In this document: positions 1 to 8,082 of the stretch, one piece after another
Layout: each line of letters begins with the position of its first letter
Position numbering within the stretch: the stretch's first letter is position 1
Source of the DNA: an uncultured Lachnospiraceae bacterium
GTDB taxonomy: Bacteria; Bacillota; Clostridia; Lachnospirales; Lachnospiraceae
Reading direction: 5' to 3'
Length of the DNA: 15,867 nucleotides
Assembly (NCBI GenBank): GCA_947628025.1
Contig: CANQYH010000037.1
Location: 1 to 15,867, forward strand
The notes under the pieces: generated by a model
The model's database searches: none
Told to the model about the DNA's origin: nothing
What the model saw: the letters and a program-made list of their open reading frames with translations, nothing else
Program-made: the position numbers and the translations under genes

Positions 1-1
1 A

Positions 2-811
2 ACCAGCCATCAGATACAGCCCTTTATGGCGCTGACCGACCACCGGGTCTACAATTTCAGGAATTTCGCGCCGGACGTGCCGGTCACGATCATTCCCGGC
101 ATGGAGTTCGACAATCCGTTCGACGTGGAGGGCAATCTGTTCCGCACGTTCCACACGCTGTGCCTGGGGCCGGCCAGGGAGGACGGCAACGGCTTCGAGC
201 AGGACGAACGTCCGGCCAGGGGCAGAGCGGCGAATCAGGAGGAATACCAGAGCTATCTGGACGAATTCCACGCCAAAGGGAACCTGACGATCTACTGCCA
301 TCCCCAGTGGAGCTCCACGCCGACCCGGTATTTCGATAAGCTGGAAGGCGATACGGCGCTGGAGATCTGGAACACCGAAAGCGTGATCGGCAACGATATG
401 GACGCCGACACGGCCTGCTGGGATGAGCTGCTCGGAATGGGCAAGGTCATCTACGGCGTGGCGGTGGACGACGGGCACGGGATGAACGTCCACGGCCACG
501 GCTGGGTGATGGTGAACGCGGAGAACAACGTCAACGCGATCCTTGCCGCGCTGCGGGCGGGAGCTTTCTACTCCAGCTGCGGGCCGGAGCTGTACGATTT
601 TTATGTGGAGGACGGGAAAGCGATCGTGGAATGTTCCCCCGCCGCGACGGTCCGGTTCCACTGCGACAGACACCCCATCGACAAGATCGTATCCGAGGAC
701 GCCTCCATGACGAGGGCGGAGCTGCTGATCCGGGAACAAAAATACCTCCGCGTCAGCGTGGTCGATAAGGACGGGAAATGCGCCTGGAGCAACCCGATCT
801 TTCTCCGGTAA
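2..811 (+). CDS. PHP-domain metallohydrolase, CehA/McbA-like (5' partial)
   Basis: The reading frame is open to the left edge, and the ATG at 26 lies inside the conserved PHP motif (F-M-A-L-T-D-H), so it is not the start. The gene begins upstream and its first metal-binding motif (usually H-x-H) is outside the window. Visible PHP-type metal ligand candidates are T-D-H at 35-43, the Glu of I-P-G-M-E-F at 104-106, the His of Y-C-H-P at 299-301 and the D-D-G-H segment at 467-478. The C-terminal stretch ending in W-S-N-P-I-F-L is the small beta domain typical of CehA/McbA-like proteins. PHP proteins use two or three metal ions to hydrolyse phosphoester or similar bonds; the substrate here is unknown. 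A 167-bp gap carrying a promoter separates it from the transport operon, so it is probably a separate unit. Family call good, function open. Confidence 0.8.
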   Translation, partial: TSHQIQPFMALTDHRVYNFRNFAPDVPVTIIPGMEFDNPFDVEGNLFRTFHTLCLGPAREDGNGFEQDERPARGRAANQEEYQSYLDEFHAKGNLTIYCHPQWSSTPTRYFDKLEGDTALEIWNTESVIGNDMDADTACWDELLGMGKVIYGVAVDDGHGMNVHGHGWVMVNAENNVNAILAALRAGAFYSSCGPELYDFYVEDGKAIVECSPAATVRFHCDRHPIDKIVSEDASMTRAELLIREQKYLRVSVVDKDGKCAWSNPIFLR

Positions 812-876
812 ACAGGGCAAAATGAAAGAATTGCGATACAAATCCTGAAGCGTTCGTTAAAATTAGCAGAATAATA

Positions 877-904
877 TTGACATTAACAATAATGTTGCTA
901 TAAT
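877..904 (+). promoter_or_regulatory. Vegetative promoter of the transport/glycosidase operon
   Basis: A perfect -35 box TTGACA (877-882) is followed after 16 bp by a perfect -10 box TATAAT (899-904), in the only strongly AT-rich stretch near the first permease. Transcription would begin near 911, giving a leader of about 68 nt before the ATG at 979. Consensus boxes suggest a strong promoter that would need repression to be controlled, which fits the inverted repeat filling its spacer. Confidence 0.8.
880..895. promoter_or_regulatory. Operator-like inverted repeat inside the promoter spacer
   Basis: ACATTA (880-885), ACAA, TAATGT (890-895) is a perfect 6-bp inverted repeat with a 4-bp centre. 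It overlaps the -35 box and most of the spacer, so a bound protein would block RNA polymerase. The word ACATTAAC at 880-887 recurs on the opposite strand at 12113-12120 in the second promoter. The regulator is unknown; a repressor of LacI or similar type is a guess. Confidence 0.55.
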
Positions 905-978
905 AATAGAATAGAGGAAGCAAAGGCTCTATAATTTGTGTAAAATGCATAATATTGTAATTACCAGGAGGGGGTACT

Positions 979-1947
979 ATGAAAAAAGCCAAAGACCAGC
1001 CGCAGCCGTACCGGCAGACACTGACGGTCAGGAAAGACCTGCGAAGAAACTGGACGCTCTATCTTCTGTTTCTTCCGGTGCTTGCCTACTATATCGTCTT
1101 CAGTTATTTTCCTATGTACGGCGTGATCATCGCCTTTAAGGATTTCAACATCAGCAAGGGGATCCTGAAAAGTCCGTGGGCCACGATGCCCAACGGCGAA
1201 ATAAACCTGTTCAAGCACTTTATCAATTTCATCGAAACGCCCACGTTTTGGCGTCTGTGCAAAAACTCCATCCGCCTGAGCGTCAGCCGCCTGCTGATCG
1301 GCATGCCGTTTCCCATTATGTTCGCGATCCTGTTGAACGAACTGCGGTTCAGCAAGCTGAAACGCGTGATCCAGACCGTGTCCATCTTCCCGCGTTTCGT
1401 ATCCGGGGTGGTAATCGCGGCTGTCATCAAGACGTTCTGTTCCTCCAACGGCCTGATCACCAACGGGCTGCGCTCCCTGGGGTTCAACATAACCAAGCCC
1501 CTTCTGCAGATCCCGGCGGCGTTCACGCCCATCTATGTCGCTAAAGGCATATGGGGGGGTTTGGGCTGGGACGCCCTCGTCTATATCGCGGCCATCGCCG
1601 GGGTGGACAAGGAGGTCTATGAGGCGGCGTCCATCGACGGCGCGGGCCGTCTCATGAAGATCTGGCACATCACGCTGCCCAGCGTGAAACCGGTGTTCGT
1701 GCTCCGGCTCATCATGAGCATGGGCGGCATCCTGGCCGTAGGCGCGGAGGAGATCATGCTTCTGTACAACGAGACCGTCTATTCGGTTTCGGACGTGATC
1801 TGGACGTACGCGTACCGGAAAGGTATGCTGGAAATGAATTACAGCTATTCCGCCGCCATCGGCCTGATGAATTCGGTGATCGCTTTCATCCTGACGCTGA
1901 TCTGCAACGCGATCTGCCGGAAAGTCAACGAAATCAGTCTGTTCTAA
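979..1947 (+). CDS. Sugar ABC transporter permease, LplB/MalF type
   Basis: A 322-residue inner-membrane permease, the first gene of the operon, starting 4 bp after a very strong AGGAGGGGG ribosome site (966-974). A basic N-terminus precedes a first membrane helix at about 27-50, and several more hydrophobic helices follow. The cytoplasmic EAA loop that docks the ATPase is clear at residues 215-237 (E-A-A-S-I-D-G-A-G then I-T-L-P). Length and N-terminal pattern match LplB-like permeases, which work with a YtcP-like partner and a lipoprotein to import oligosaccharides. The partner permease follows after 16 bp and the binding protein lies at 6363-8036. No ATP-binding subunit is in the window; many Firmicutes use one shared MsmK/UgpC-type ATPase for such importers. 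The exact sugar cannot be deduced from this protein. Confidence 0.93.
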   Translation: MKKAKDQPQPYRQTLTVRKDLRRNWTLYLLFLPVLAYYIVFSYFPMYGVIIAFKDFNISKGILKSPWATMPNGEINLFKHFINFIETPTFWRLCKNSIRLSVSRLLIGMPFPIMFAILLNELRFSKLKRVIQTVSIFPRFVSGVVIAAVIKTFCSSNGLITNGLRSLGFNITKPLLQIPAAFTPIYVAKGIWGGLGWDALVYIAAIAGVDKEVYEAASIDGAGRLMKIWHITLPSVKPVFVLRLIMSMGGILAVGAEEIMLLYNETVYSVSDVIWTYAYRKGMLEMNYSYSAAIGLMNSVIAFILTLICNAICRKVNEISLF

Positions 1948-1963
1948 CGAGGGGGGAGAGTCT

Positions 1964-2863
1964 ATGAAAAAGAAAAAGATTAAAAACTGGAAAGAGTTCA
2001 TCGTGGATCTGTTCCTGGCGGCGCTGGCGATCTTTATCGGCGTACTCATGGTCTATCCGATGATGCACGAGCTGTTCATTTCCATCAGCGACCCCAACAA
2101 GCTGGGGATGCAGATGGGCCTTGTCCTGCATCCTCTGGGCTTCAGCCTCCAGGGCTATAAGCTGCTGAGCCATGTGCAGCACTTCTTCACCGGCTTTTTT
2201 AACACCATGTATGTCATGTTTTTCGGCCTGAGCCTCAACCTGCTCATGACCTGCCTGGGCGCGTACTTCCTGTCCCGGAGCAGCGCGGATGTCAAATGGC
2301 GCGGGGTGGTGGTGATCATCATCCTGATCACGCAGTACTTCAGCGGCGGCATGATCCCCACCTGGCTGCTGGTGCGGGACCTGGGACTGTTAAATACCCG
2401 CTGGGCGCTGATCCTGCCGGGGGCCGTCAGCACAGGCAACATGATCCTTCTGAACGCGTATTTCCGGTCCGTTCCGAAAGAGCTGGAGGATTCGGTGCGC
2501 GTGGACGGCGGCGGCCACCTGACGGTGCTGTTCCGGGTCCTGATCCCCCTGGCCAAGGCGGGCCTGGCGGTTATGTTCCTCTACTACGCGGTGGACATCT
2601 GGAACAGCTGGTTCTCCGCCGAGCTCTATATCACCAAACCCGAACTCTGGCCGCTGCAGAAAGTGGTGCAGGACCTGATCGTAAAGGAAGGCGGCCAGAT
2701 GATGGGATCGGGCGCGATGGCTGCCATGGGCGTCTCGGCGAACACGCAGGAGGTCATGAAAGCGGCCATGGTGGTGCTGTCCAGTCTGCCTTTCCTGATC
2801 ATCTACCCGTTTATGCAGAAATACTTCCGGGAGGGCCTGCTGGTGGGCTCCCTGAAAGGCTGA
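1964..2863 (+). CDS. Sugar ABC transporter permease, YtcP/MalG type
   Basis: A 299-residue second membrane subunit of the importer, preceded by a G-rich ribosome site (GAGGGGGGAGAG) just after the stop of the first permease. It begins with a lysine-rich stretch and a first helix at about 13-31. The EAA loop lies near residues 174-201 and is degenerate: E-D-S-V-R-V-D-G-G-G replaces the usual E-A-A...D-G-A, with I-P-L following. The end, G-L-L-V-G-S-L-K-G, is typical of the YtcP group that pairs with LplB-like permeases. It should form a heterodimeric channel with the upstream product. The gap to the GH4 gene is short and holds no terminator, so co-transcription is expected. Confidence 0.92.
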   Translation: MKKKKIKNWKEFIVDLFLAALAIFIGVLMVYPMMHELFISISDPNKLGMQMGLVLHPLGFSLQGYKLLSHVQHFFTGFFNTMYVMFFGLSLNLLMTCLGAYFLSRSSADVKWRGVVVIIILITQYFSGGMIPTWLLVRDLGLLNTRWALILPGAVSTGNMILLNAYFRSVPKELEDSVRVDGGGHLTVLFRVLIPLAKAGLAVMFLYYAVDIWNSWFSAELYITKPELWPLQKVVQDLIVKEGGQMMGSGAMAAMGVSANTQEVMKAAMVVLSSLPFLIIYPFMQKYFREGLLVGSLKG

Positions 2864-2897
2864 CAGGAAACCTATGGATCATATGAGAGAACAATAA

Positions 2898-2904
2898 GGA
2901 GGAT
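2898..2904 (+). promoter_or_regulatory. Ribosome binding site deciding the GH4 start
   Basis: GGAGG at 2898-2902 lies 2 nt from an ATG at 2905 and 8 nt from a second in-frame ATG at 2911. Spacing of 2 nt is too short for efficient initiation, so 2911 is preferred. Protein from 2911 also begins directly with the M-K-I-T-F-M-G-A-G-S strand and loop expected at the start of GH4 enzymes. Confidence 0.7.
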
Positions 2905-2910
2905 ATGAGT

Positions 2911-4236
2911 ATGAAGATTACCTTTATGGGCGCGGGGAGCACCGTCTTCGCGCGCAACGTCATCGGCGACTGCATGTGCAGCGAGGTGCTGCGCGACAGC
3001 GTCTTCGCGCTCTACGACATCAACGGGGAGCGGCTGGAGGAGAGCCGGATCATCTTGGAGGCCATCCGCCAGACGGCGGGCGGCTACGGCAGCATCGAGT
3101 GCTACCTGGGAGTGGAGAAGCGCAAGGACGCCCTGCGGGGGGCCGACTTCGTGGTCAACGCGATCCAGGTGGGCGGCTACGATCCCTGCACGATCATTGA
3201 TTTTGAGATCCCCAAAAAGTACGGCCTGCGCCAGACCATCGGCGATACGCTGGGCATCGGCGGCATCATGCGGGCCCTGCGCACCATCCCGGTGGTGGAA
3301 GAATTCGCCAGGGATATGGAGGAGGTGTGTCCCGACGCCCTGTTCCTCAACCACGTCAACCCCATGGCCATGCTGACCGGCTATATCCAGCGCTACACCG
3401 GCGTGCGCACCGTCGGCCTCTGCCACAGCGTGCAGAGCTGCTCCAGGGACCTGTTAAAGCAGCTTGACATGCGCGACCGGCTGGAGGGCCGCCGGGACCT
3501 GATCGCCGGCATCAATCACATGGCCTGGCTTCTGGAGATCCGGGACAAGAACGGCGTGGATCTCTATCCCGAGATCAAAGCCCGCGTCGACGCCAGGATC
3601 GCGGAACCGGACTGCGACGACAAGGTCCGCCTGGACTACATCCGGCGGTTCGGCTACTTCTGCACGGAGTCCAGCGAGCACAACGCCGAGTACAATATGT
3701 TCTACATCAAGGACCGCTATCCTGAGCTGCTGGAGCGCTACAATATCCCGCTGGACGAATACCCCAAGCGGTGCGTGGACCAGATCGAGGGCTGGAAGAA
3801 AGAGTACGCCCAGATGCTGGAGACAGGCGCGGGCGCGAAAGAGCACGTCCGTTCCAAGGAGTATTCCTCCCATATCATGGAGGCCTGCGTCACCGACACG
3901 CCCTACCGGATCGGCGGCAACGTGCTGAATACGGGCTTCCTGATCACCAACCTGCCGGAGGACGCCTGCGTGGAGGTGCCCTGCCTGGTGGACGGGACCG
4001 GCGTCCATCCCTGCCATGTAGGCCCCCTGCCCGTGCAGTGCGCGGCCCTGAACATGACGAATATCAATGTGCAGCTGCTCACCATCGAGGCGGCGCGGAC
4101 GCGGAAGAAAGAGCACATCTATCAGGCGGCCATGTTCGATCCCCATACCGGCAGCGAGCTGGACATCGATACCATCGTGAAGATGGTGGACGAGATGATC
4201 GAGGCCCACGGGGATTACCTGCCTGCCTACCGCTAA
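2911..4236 (+). CDS. melA: GH4 alpha-galactosidase, MelA type
   Basis: A cytoplasmic 441-residue enzyme; GH4 glycosidases need NAD+ and Mn2+ and cleave by an oxidation-elimination mechanism. The N-terminal Rossmann motif G-A-G-S is at residues 7-10, with the Asp of Y-D-I at 36 for NAD binding. N-H-V-N-P-M is at 147-152, the metal-binding Cys at 171 (G-L-C-H-S-V) and the metal-binding His at 203 (G-I-N-H-M-A-W). C-H-S-V is what I recall for the MelA alpha-galactosidase branch, whereas phospho-glycosidase branches carry other residues after the Cys. E-S-S-E-H, L-D-E-Y-P-K-R-C-V and the C-terminal H-G-D-Y-L-P also match E. coli MelA from memory, and length is normal. An ABC importer rather than a phosphotransferase system next door supports an unphosphorylated substrate. 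Alpha-glucosidase activity is the main alternative. Confidence 0.88.
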   Translation: MKITFMGAGSTVFARNVIGDCMCSEVLRDSVFALYDINGERLEESRIILEAIRQTAGGYGSIECYLGVEKRKDALRGADFVVNAIQVGGYDPCTIIDFEIPKKYGLRQTIGDTLGIGGIMRALRTIPVVEEFARDMEEVCPDALFLNHVNPMAMLTGYIQRYTGVRTVGLCHSVQSCSRDLLKQLDMRDRLEGRRDLIAGINHMAWLLEIRDKNGVDLYPEIKARVDARIAEPDCDDKVRLDYIRRFGYFCTESSEHNAEYNMFYIKDRYPELLERYNIPLDEYPKRCVDQIEGWKKEYAQMLETGAGAKEHVRSKEYSSHIMEACVTDTPYRIGGNVLNTGFLITNLPEDACVEVPCLVDGTGVHPCHVGPLPVQCAALNMTNINVQLLTIEAARTRKKEHIYQAAMFDPHTGSELDIDTIVKMVDEMIEAHGDYLPAYR

Positions 4237-4248
4237 GGGGAGGATGGA

Positions 4249-6345
4249 ATGGAGAAAAACGTCCTGTTCCCGCAGGTGGGAGGCTTCCTGCACGGAGGGG
4301 ACTACAATCCGGATCAGTGGCTGGACCGGCCGGATATCCTGGAGGAGGACCTCCGCCTGATGAAAAAGGCCGGCGTCAACTGCGTGACCCTGGGAGTCTT
4401 TTCCTGGGTCATGTACGAGCCGGAGGAAGGCAGGTTTAATTTTGACTGGCTTGCCGGTATCATGGACCGGCTGTACGCGGAGGGGATCTATACGATCCTT
4501 GCCACTCCGTCGGCGGCCCATCCCGCGTGGCTGGACGCGGCGTACCCGTCGGCGGTCCGGGCGGGGAGGGACGGCAGGCGCTGCCGCCACGGCGGCAGGG
4601 TCAATACCTGCTGGTCCTCGCCGGAGTTCCGGGAGAAAGTAAAAATCGTCGACCGGAAGCTGGCGGAGCGGTTCGGCTCCCATCCGGGACTGCTGCTCTG
4701 GCACATCGCCAACGAGCTGGGGGGCGAATGTTTCTGCCCCTTATGCGCCCGGCGGTTCCGGGAGTACCTGGCGCGGCGGTTCGAGGGAGACATCGGGAAG
4801 CTGAACCGGGCCTGGTGGACCACGTTCTGGGGCCACTGTTACAGCGATTTCTCCCAGGTGGAGCCGCCGTATTCCGACGGGGAGAGCAGTATCCCGGGAC
4901 TTCTGGTGGAATGGAAGCGCTTCACCACCTGGAACATCGTGGACTTCGTCAAGACGGAGATCGCCGTGTTCAAAGAACGGACGCCGCAGATCCCGGTGAC
5001 CATGAACTTTATGTCGTTCTCGGAGAAGCTGGACTACCGGGCGGCGGCGAAGGAACTGTCCCTGGTGTCCTGGGACAGCTATCCCGCGTTCCATAACGAC
5101 CGGGAGACCCTGTATGACACCATGGCGGAGACGGCCTTTTATCACGCGGTGATCCGCTCCTTGAAACCGGAGAAGCCGTACCTGCTGATGGAATGTACCC
5201 CCAGCGTGGTGCACGGGATGTCCTATAATAAGCAGAAGCGTCCGGGAGTGCACCGGCTGGCCTGCCTGCAGGCCGTCGCCTGCGGCTCGGACTCCGTCCT
5301 GTACTTCCAGTGGAGGAAGAACCGGGGAGGCTGCGAGCAGCACCACGGCGCCGTGGTGGACCATCTGGGGACGGCAGACACGCGGATCTTTCGGGAAGTG
5401 AGCCAGGTGGGCGAGACGCTTTCGCGGCTCTCGCGGGCGGCCGGGACCGTGACGTGCGCCCGGACCGCGATGCTCGTGGACTGGGATAACCGCTGGGCCC
5501 TGAACGAAGGGCATCTGGCGGGCAAGGAAACGAAAGAATATGTAAGGACCTGCATGACAATCTGGAAAGAATTTTTCCGTCATGGGGTGGAGATGAATGT
5601 GGTCTCTTCGGAGGCGGACCTGTCCGGATACCGGATCGCGGTGGCCCCGATGATGTACATGCTGCGGCCTGGGACGGCCGCCAATCTGAAACGGTTCGTG
5701 GAGAACGGGGGCCAGCTGCTGGCGACGTATATGACCGGCTATGTGGATGAACACCAGCTCTGCTATCTGGGAGGATTTCCCGGAGACGGTCTCTCCCAAC
5801 TGTTCGGCGTGATCAGCGAGGAACTGGATACGCTGTACCCGTCGGACAGAAACCGCATCCGTTTCGAGGACGGAACCGAGTGGGAGGTATTCGATTACGC
5901 GGAAGTTCTGCGTGTGGGAACCGCCGAAGTGCAGGGCGTATACGCGGAAGATTACTATAAGGGCGGCGCGGCCGTCACCTGTAATCCGTTCGGCAAAGGG
6001 AAAGCCTGGTACGCGGCGGCCCGCGTGGCCCCGGAAGAGATGTGGACGCTGTTTGAGAAGATGCTTGGGGAATGTGGGATACCGGCGCGCCGTCTGCCGC
6101 AGGGAGTGGAATACCATCAGAGACTGGGGGAAGAGGGAACGTACGATTTCTATCTCAACTGGACCACAGAACCCCGCGCTGTGGAGACCGGGCCCGGACG
6201 GGAACTGCTGACCGGCCGGAGCGCGGGAGAGGGAGCGTGGGAGCTGGAGCCCTACGGCGCGGCCGTGGTCCTCAGAGAGACGCCGCGGGGAGGCGCCCCG
6301 GACCCCCGGATCGCAACCGATGCAAATGGCTGGAAACAAGAGTAA
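4249..6345 (+). CDS. GH42 beta-galactosidase
   Basis: A 698-residue cytoplasmic enzyme without signal peptide, starting 12 bp after the GH4 stop behind a GGGGAGG site. It opens with the GH42 hallmark G-G-D-Y-N-P-D-Q-W (16-24). The acid/base Glu is E156 in W-H-I-A-N-E-L-G-G and the nucleophile is E315 in L-L-M-E-C-T-P-S. Four cysteines, C121 and the C-F-C-P-L-C cluster (161, 163, 166), match the zinc site of many GH42 enzymes. The TIM barrel spans roughly 10-390; the trimerisation domain starts near 395, with D-W-D-N-R-W-A-L at 411-418; a small beta domain ends the protein. The role is to remove terminal beta-galactose from imported oligosaccharides. Bond preference cannot be read from sequence, and some GH42 enzymes act on alpha-L-arabinopyranosides. 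Confidence 0.93.
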   Translation: MEKNVLFPQVGGFLHGGDYNPDQWLDRPDILEEDLRLMKKAGVNCVTLGVFSWVMYEPEEGRFNFDWLAGIMDRLYAEGIYTILATPSAAHPAWLDAAYPSAVRAGRDGRRCRHGGRVNTCWSSPEFREKVKIVDRKLAERFGSHPGLLLWHIANELGGECFCPLCARRFREYLARRFEGDIGKLNRAWWTTFWGHCYSDFSQVEPPYSDGESSIPGLLVEWKRFTTWNIVDFVKTEIAVFKERTPQIPVTMNFMSFSEKLDYRAAAKELSLVSWDSYPAFHNDRETLYDTMAETAFYHAVIRSLKPEKPYLLMECTPSVVHGMSYNKQKRPGVHRLACLQAVACGSDSVLYFQWRKNRGGCEQHHGAVVDHLGTADTRIFREVSQVGETLSRLSRAAGTVTCARTAMLVDWDNRWALNEGHLAGKETKEYVRTCMTIWKEFFRHGVEMNVVSSEADLSGYRIAVAPMMYMLRPGTAANLKRFVENGGQLLATYMTGYVDEHQLCYLGGFPGDGLSQLFGVISEELDTLYPSDRNRIRFEDGTEWEVFDYAEVLRVGTAEVQGVYAEDYYKGGAAVTCNPFGKGKAWYAAARVAPEEMWTLFEKMLGECGIPARRLPQGVEYHQRLGEEGTYDFYLNWTTEPRAVETGPGRELLTGRSAGEGAWELEPYGAAVVLRETPRGGAPDPRIATDANGWKQE

Positions 6346-6362
6346 AAAAGAGGAGGAGAGTC

Positions 6363-8036
6363 ATGAAAAAAGCAATGCTGAGAAAACTTGCCGCGATGGC
6401 GATCGCGTGCGCCATGGCCGCGTCCCTGTTCGCGTGCGGACAGAAGCCGCAGGCGGAGGAGACGACGGCGGCCGCCCAGACGACGGCCCAGACGGCGGCC
6501 GCGGGAGGGACGGAAGCGGCCCAGGAGGAAACCGGGGAGACGCAGGCCGCCGAGCCTTTCTCCTATCCGATGGACCCCATCACGTTCACCATCAACGGGG
6601 CCGACTACTATGAGACGTCCTACTATACGCAGCAGATGGACGTGGATCCCAACGACTGGTGCTATTCGAAGCTGCGGGAAGCAACCGGCGTGACCCTGGA
6701 GTCGTTTGGCTGCACGAGCTACGGCCCGACCAGCAGCAGCTTCGTGATGATGCTTATGAGCGGCGAGCTGCCGGATCTCTATCACTGCAGCTGGAAGAAC
6801 TATCCCGGCGGCATCCAGGCAGCCGTAAACGACGGTTATATCATCCCTCTGAACGATTACATGGATGAATATATGCCGAATTTCAAGGCCTACCTGGACG
6901 CGAACCCGTATGTGAAAGCCCTGGTGTCCCTGCCGGATGGCACCATCGCTGAGGTCCCCATGGTCTGGGCGCTGGAGACGGACAGGGCCTATTCGGCCTC
7001 CAAGATCCCCATCCGCAAGGACTGGCTGGACGCCCAGGGACTGGAGATCCCGGAGACCATCGAAGAGCTGGACCATGTCCTGCGGGTGCTGAAAGAGGCT
7101 TACGATCTGCCGGCTCCGCTGACCTTTGAGTCGCGCTGGCTGTGGAACCTGAACTCCGCTTGCTTAAGCTCCGCGTACGGCACGACCTATACGTTCTACG
7201 CGAACGACGGCGTGGTGCATTTCGGCCCGCTGGATCCCGCTTATAAAGATTTTATCGCGCAGATGGCCACCTGGTATAAGGACGGCATCCTGGATCCCGA
7301 TTTCCCCACGGTTTCCAAATCCGACACCACGGGCAAATTCACCATCGGCTGGACCGCGTGTGGCCTGAACATTGACTACGACAGCGCCATCCTGGCCAAC
7401 AAGGGCGAGGACAACGGGTTCGAGGTGGCTACTTTCGACGGCACGGTGGCCCATAAGGGAGATAAGGTTGAGCTGAGCGGCCTGGCCGACGGCGTAGACG
7501 GAGCGGCTTCGATCTCCCCGACCTGCAAGAACATCGAGGCTGCCTGCCGGTTCCTGGATTACGGGTTCAGCGAGGAGGGGGCCAGGCTTTTAAGCTACGG
7601 GACCGAGGGCGTCTCCTACGAGATCGGCGAGGACGGGAAGCCCTACTTCACGGACAAGGTGAAACATCCCTCAAACAACGCCAGTCCCGGCACGGCCAGG
7701 GATTTCTATACCCGGTACGCCGGCTGGGCGTTCCTGTGCTATGATATCCACGCGCACAATCCGGACTTTACGCTGGATAACACCCCGGATACCAACATGC
7801 AGGAGCATCTCGTTCCCAACCTGAATATGACCAAAGAGGAGAGCGACGTCATAAAGACATACTGGACGAACCTGGACGACTACTGCAGAGAGAATATCAT
7901 GTCGTTCATCGTCGGCAATACGAGCATGGACGAATGGGACGGGTTTGTGCAGCAGATCCGCGACAGCTATCACGCGGAGGAAGTGCTGGCGGCCTGGCAG
8001 GGCGCGTATGACAGGTACATGGCGCTGGTCGACTAA
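6363..8036 (+). CDS. Extracellular sugar-binding lipoprotein of the ABC importer, LplA-like
   Basis: A 557-residue substrate-binding protein. The start at 6363 is fixed by AGGAGG at 6351-6356 and by a textbook lipoprotein signal: M-K-K, a hydrophobic core and lipobox L-F-A-C with the lipidated Cys at residue 25. The frame is open further upstream, but that part lies inside the GH42 gene and would bury the signal peptide. A low-complexity Ala/Thr/Glu linker (about 28-62) tethers the binding domain to the membrane. The length and the C-terminal pattern (D-E-W-D-G-F-V-Q-Q-I ... A-Y-D-R-Y) match the LplA-like cluster that pairs with LplB/YtcP permeases. The gene lies after the enzymes instead of beside its permeases, an uncommon order. 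It should decide what the importer captures, so its ligand would reveal the pathway substrate. Confidence 0.92.
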   Translation: MKKAMLRKLAAMAIACAMAASLFACGQKPQAEETTAAAQTTAQTAAAGGTEAAQEETGETQAAEPFSYPMDPITFTINGADYYETSYYTQQMDVDPNDWCYSKLREATGVTLESFGCTSYGPTSSSFVMMLMSGELPDLYHCSWKNYPGGIQAAVNDGYIIPLNDYMDEYMPNFKAYLDANPYVKALVSLPDGTIAEVPMVWALETDRAYSASKIPIRKDWLDAQGLEIPETIEELDHVLRVLKEAYDLPAPLTFESRWLWNLNSACLSSAYGTTYTFYANDGVVHFGPLDPAYKDFIAQMATWYKDGILDPDFPTVSKSDTTGKFTIGWTACGLNIDYDSAILANKGEDNGFEVATFDGTVAHKGDKVELSGLADGVDGAASISPTCKNIEAACRFLDYGFSEEGARLLSYGTEGVSYEIGEDGKPYFTDKVKHPSNNASPGTARDFYTRYAGWAFLCYDIHAHNPDFTLDNTPDTNMQEHLVPNLNMTKEESDVIKTYWTNLDDYCRENIMSFIVGNTSMDEWDGFVQQIRDSYHAEEVLAAWQGAYDRYMALVD

Positions 8037-8082
8037 CCGTCCGGGATAAACGGCGGCAGGCCGGAAATACAGGGGGCGACGT

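Noticed and set aside
849..863. Possible CcpA (cre-like) site around TGAAGCGTTCG
   Set aside because: The spacing between the TG and the central CG is one base short of the consensus and the right half does not match.
957..964. GTAATTAC palindrome just before the first ribosome site
   Set aside because: It is an 8-bp perfect palindrome but short, in AT-rich DNA, and has no counterpart at the second promoter.
6072..6362. In-frame upstream extension of the lipoprotein gene
   Set aside because: It overlaps the end of the GH42 gene by more than 270 bp and would bury the signal peptide and lipobox; AGGAGG at 6351-6356 marks the ATG at 6363.
8037..8082. GC-rich gap between the lipoprotein gene and paralogue 1 as a terminator
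   Set aside because: Only short stems can form and there is no T-run, so co-transcription of the two genes is the simpler reading.
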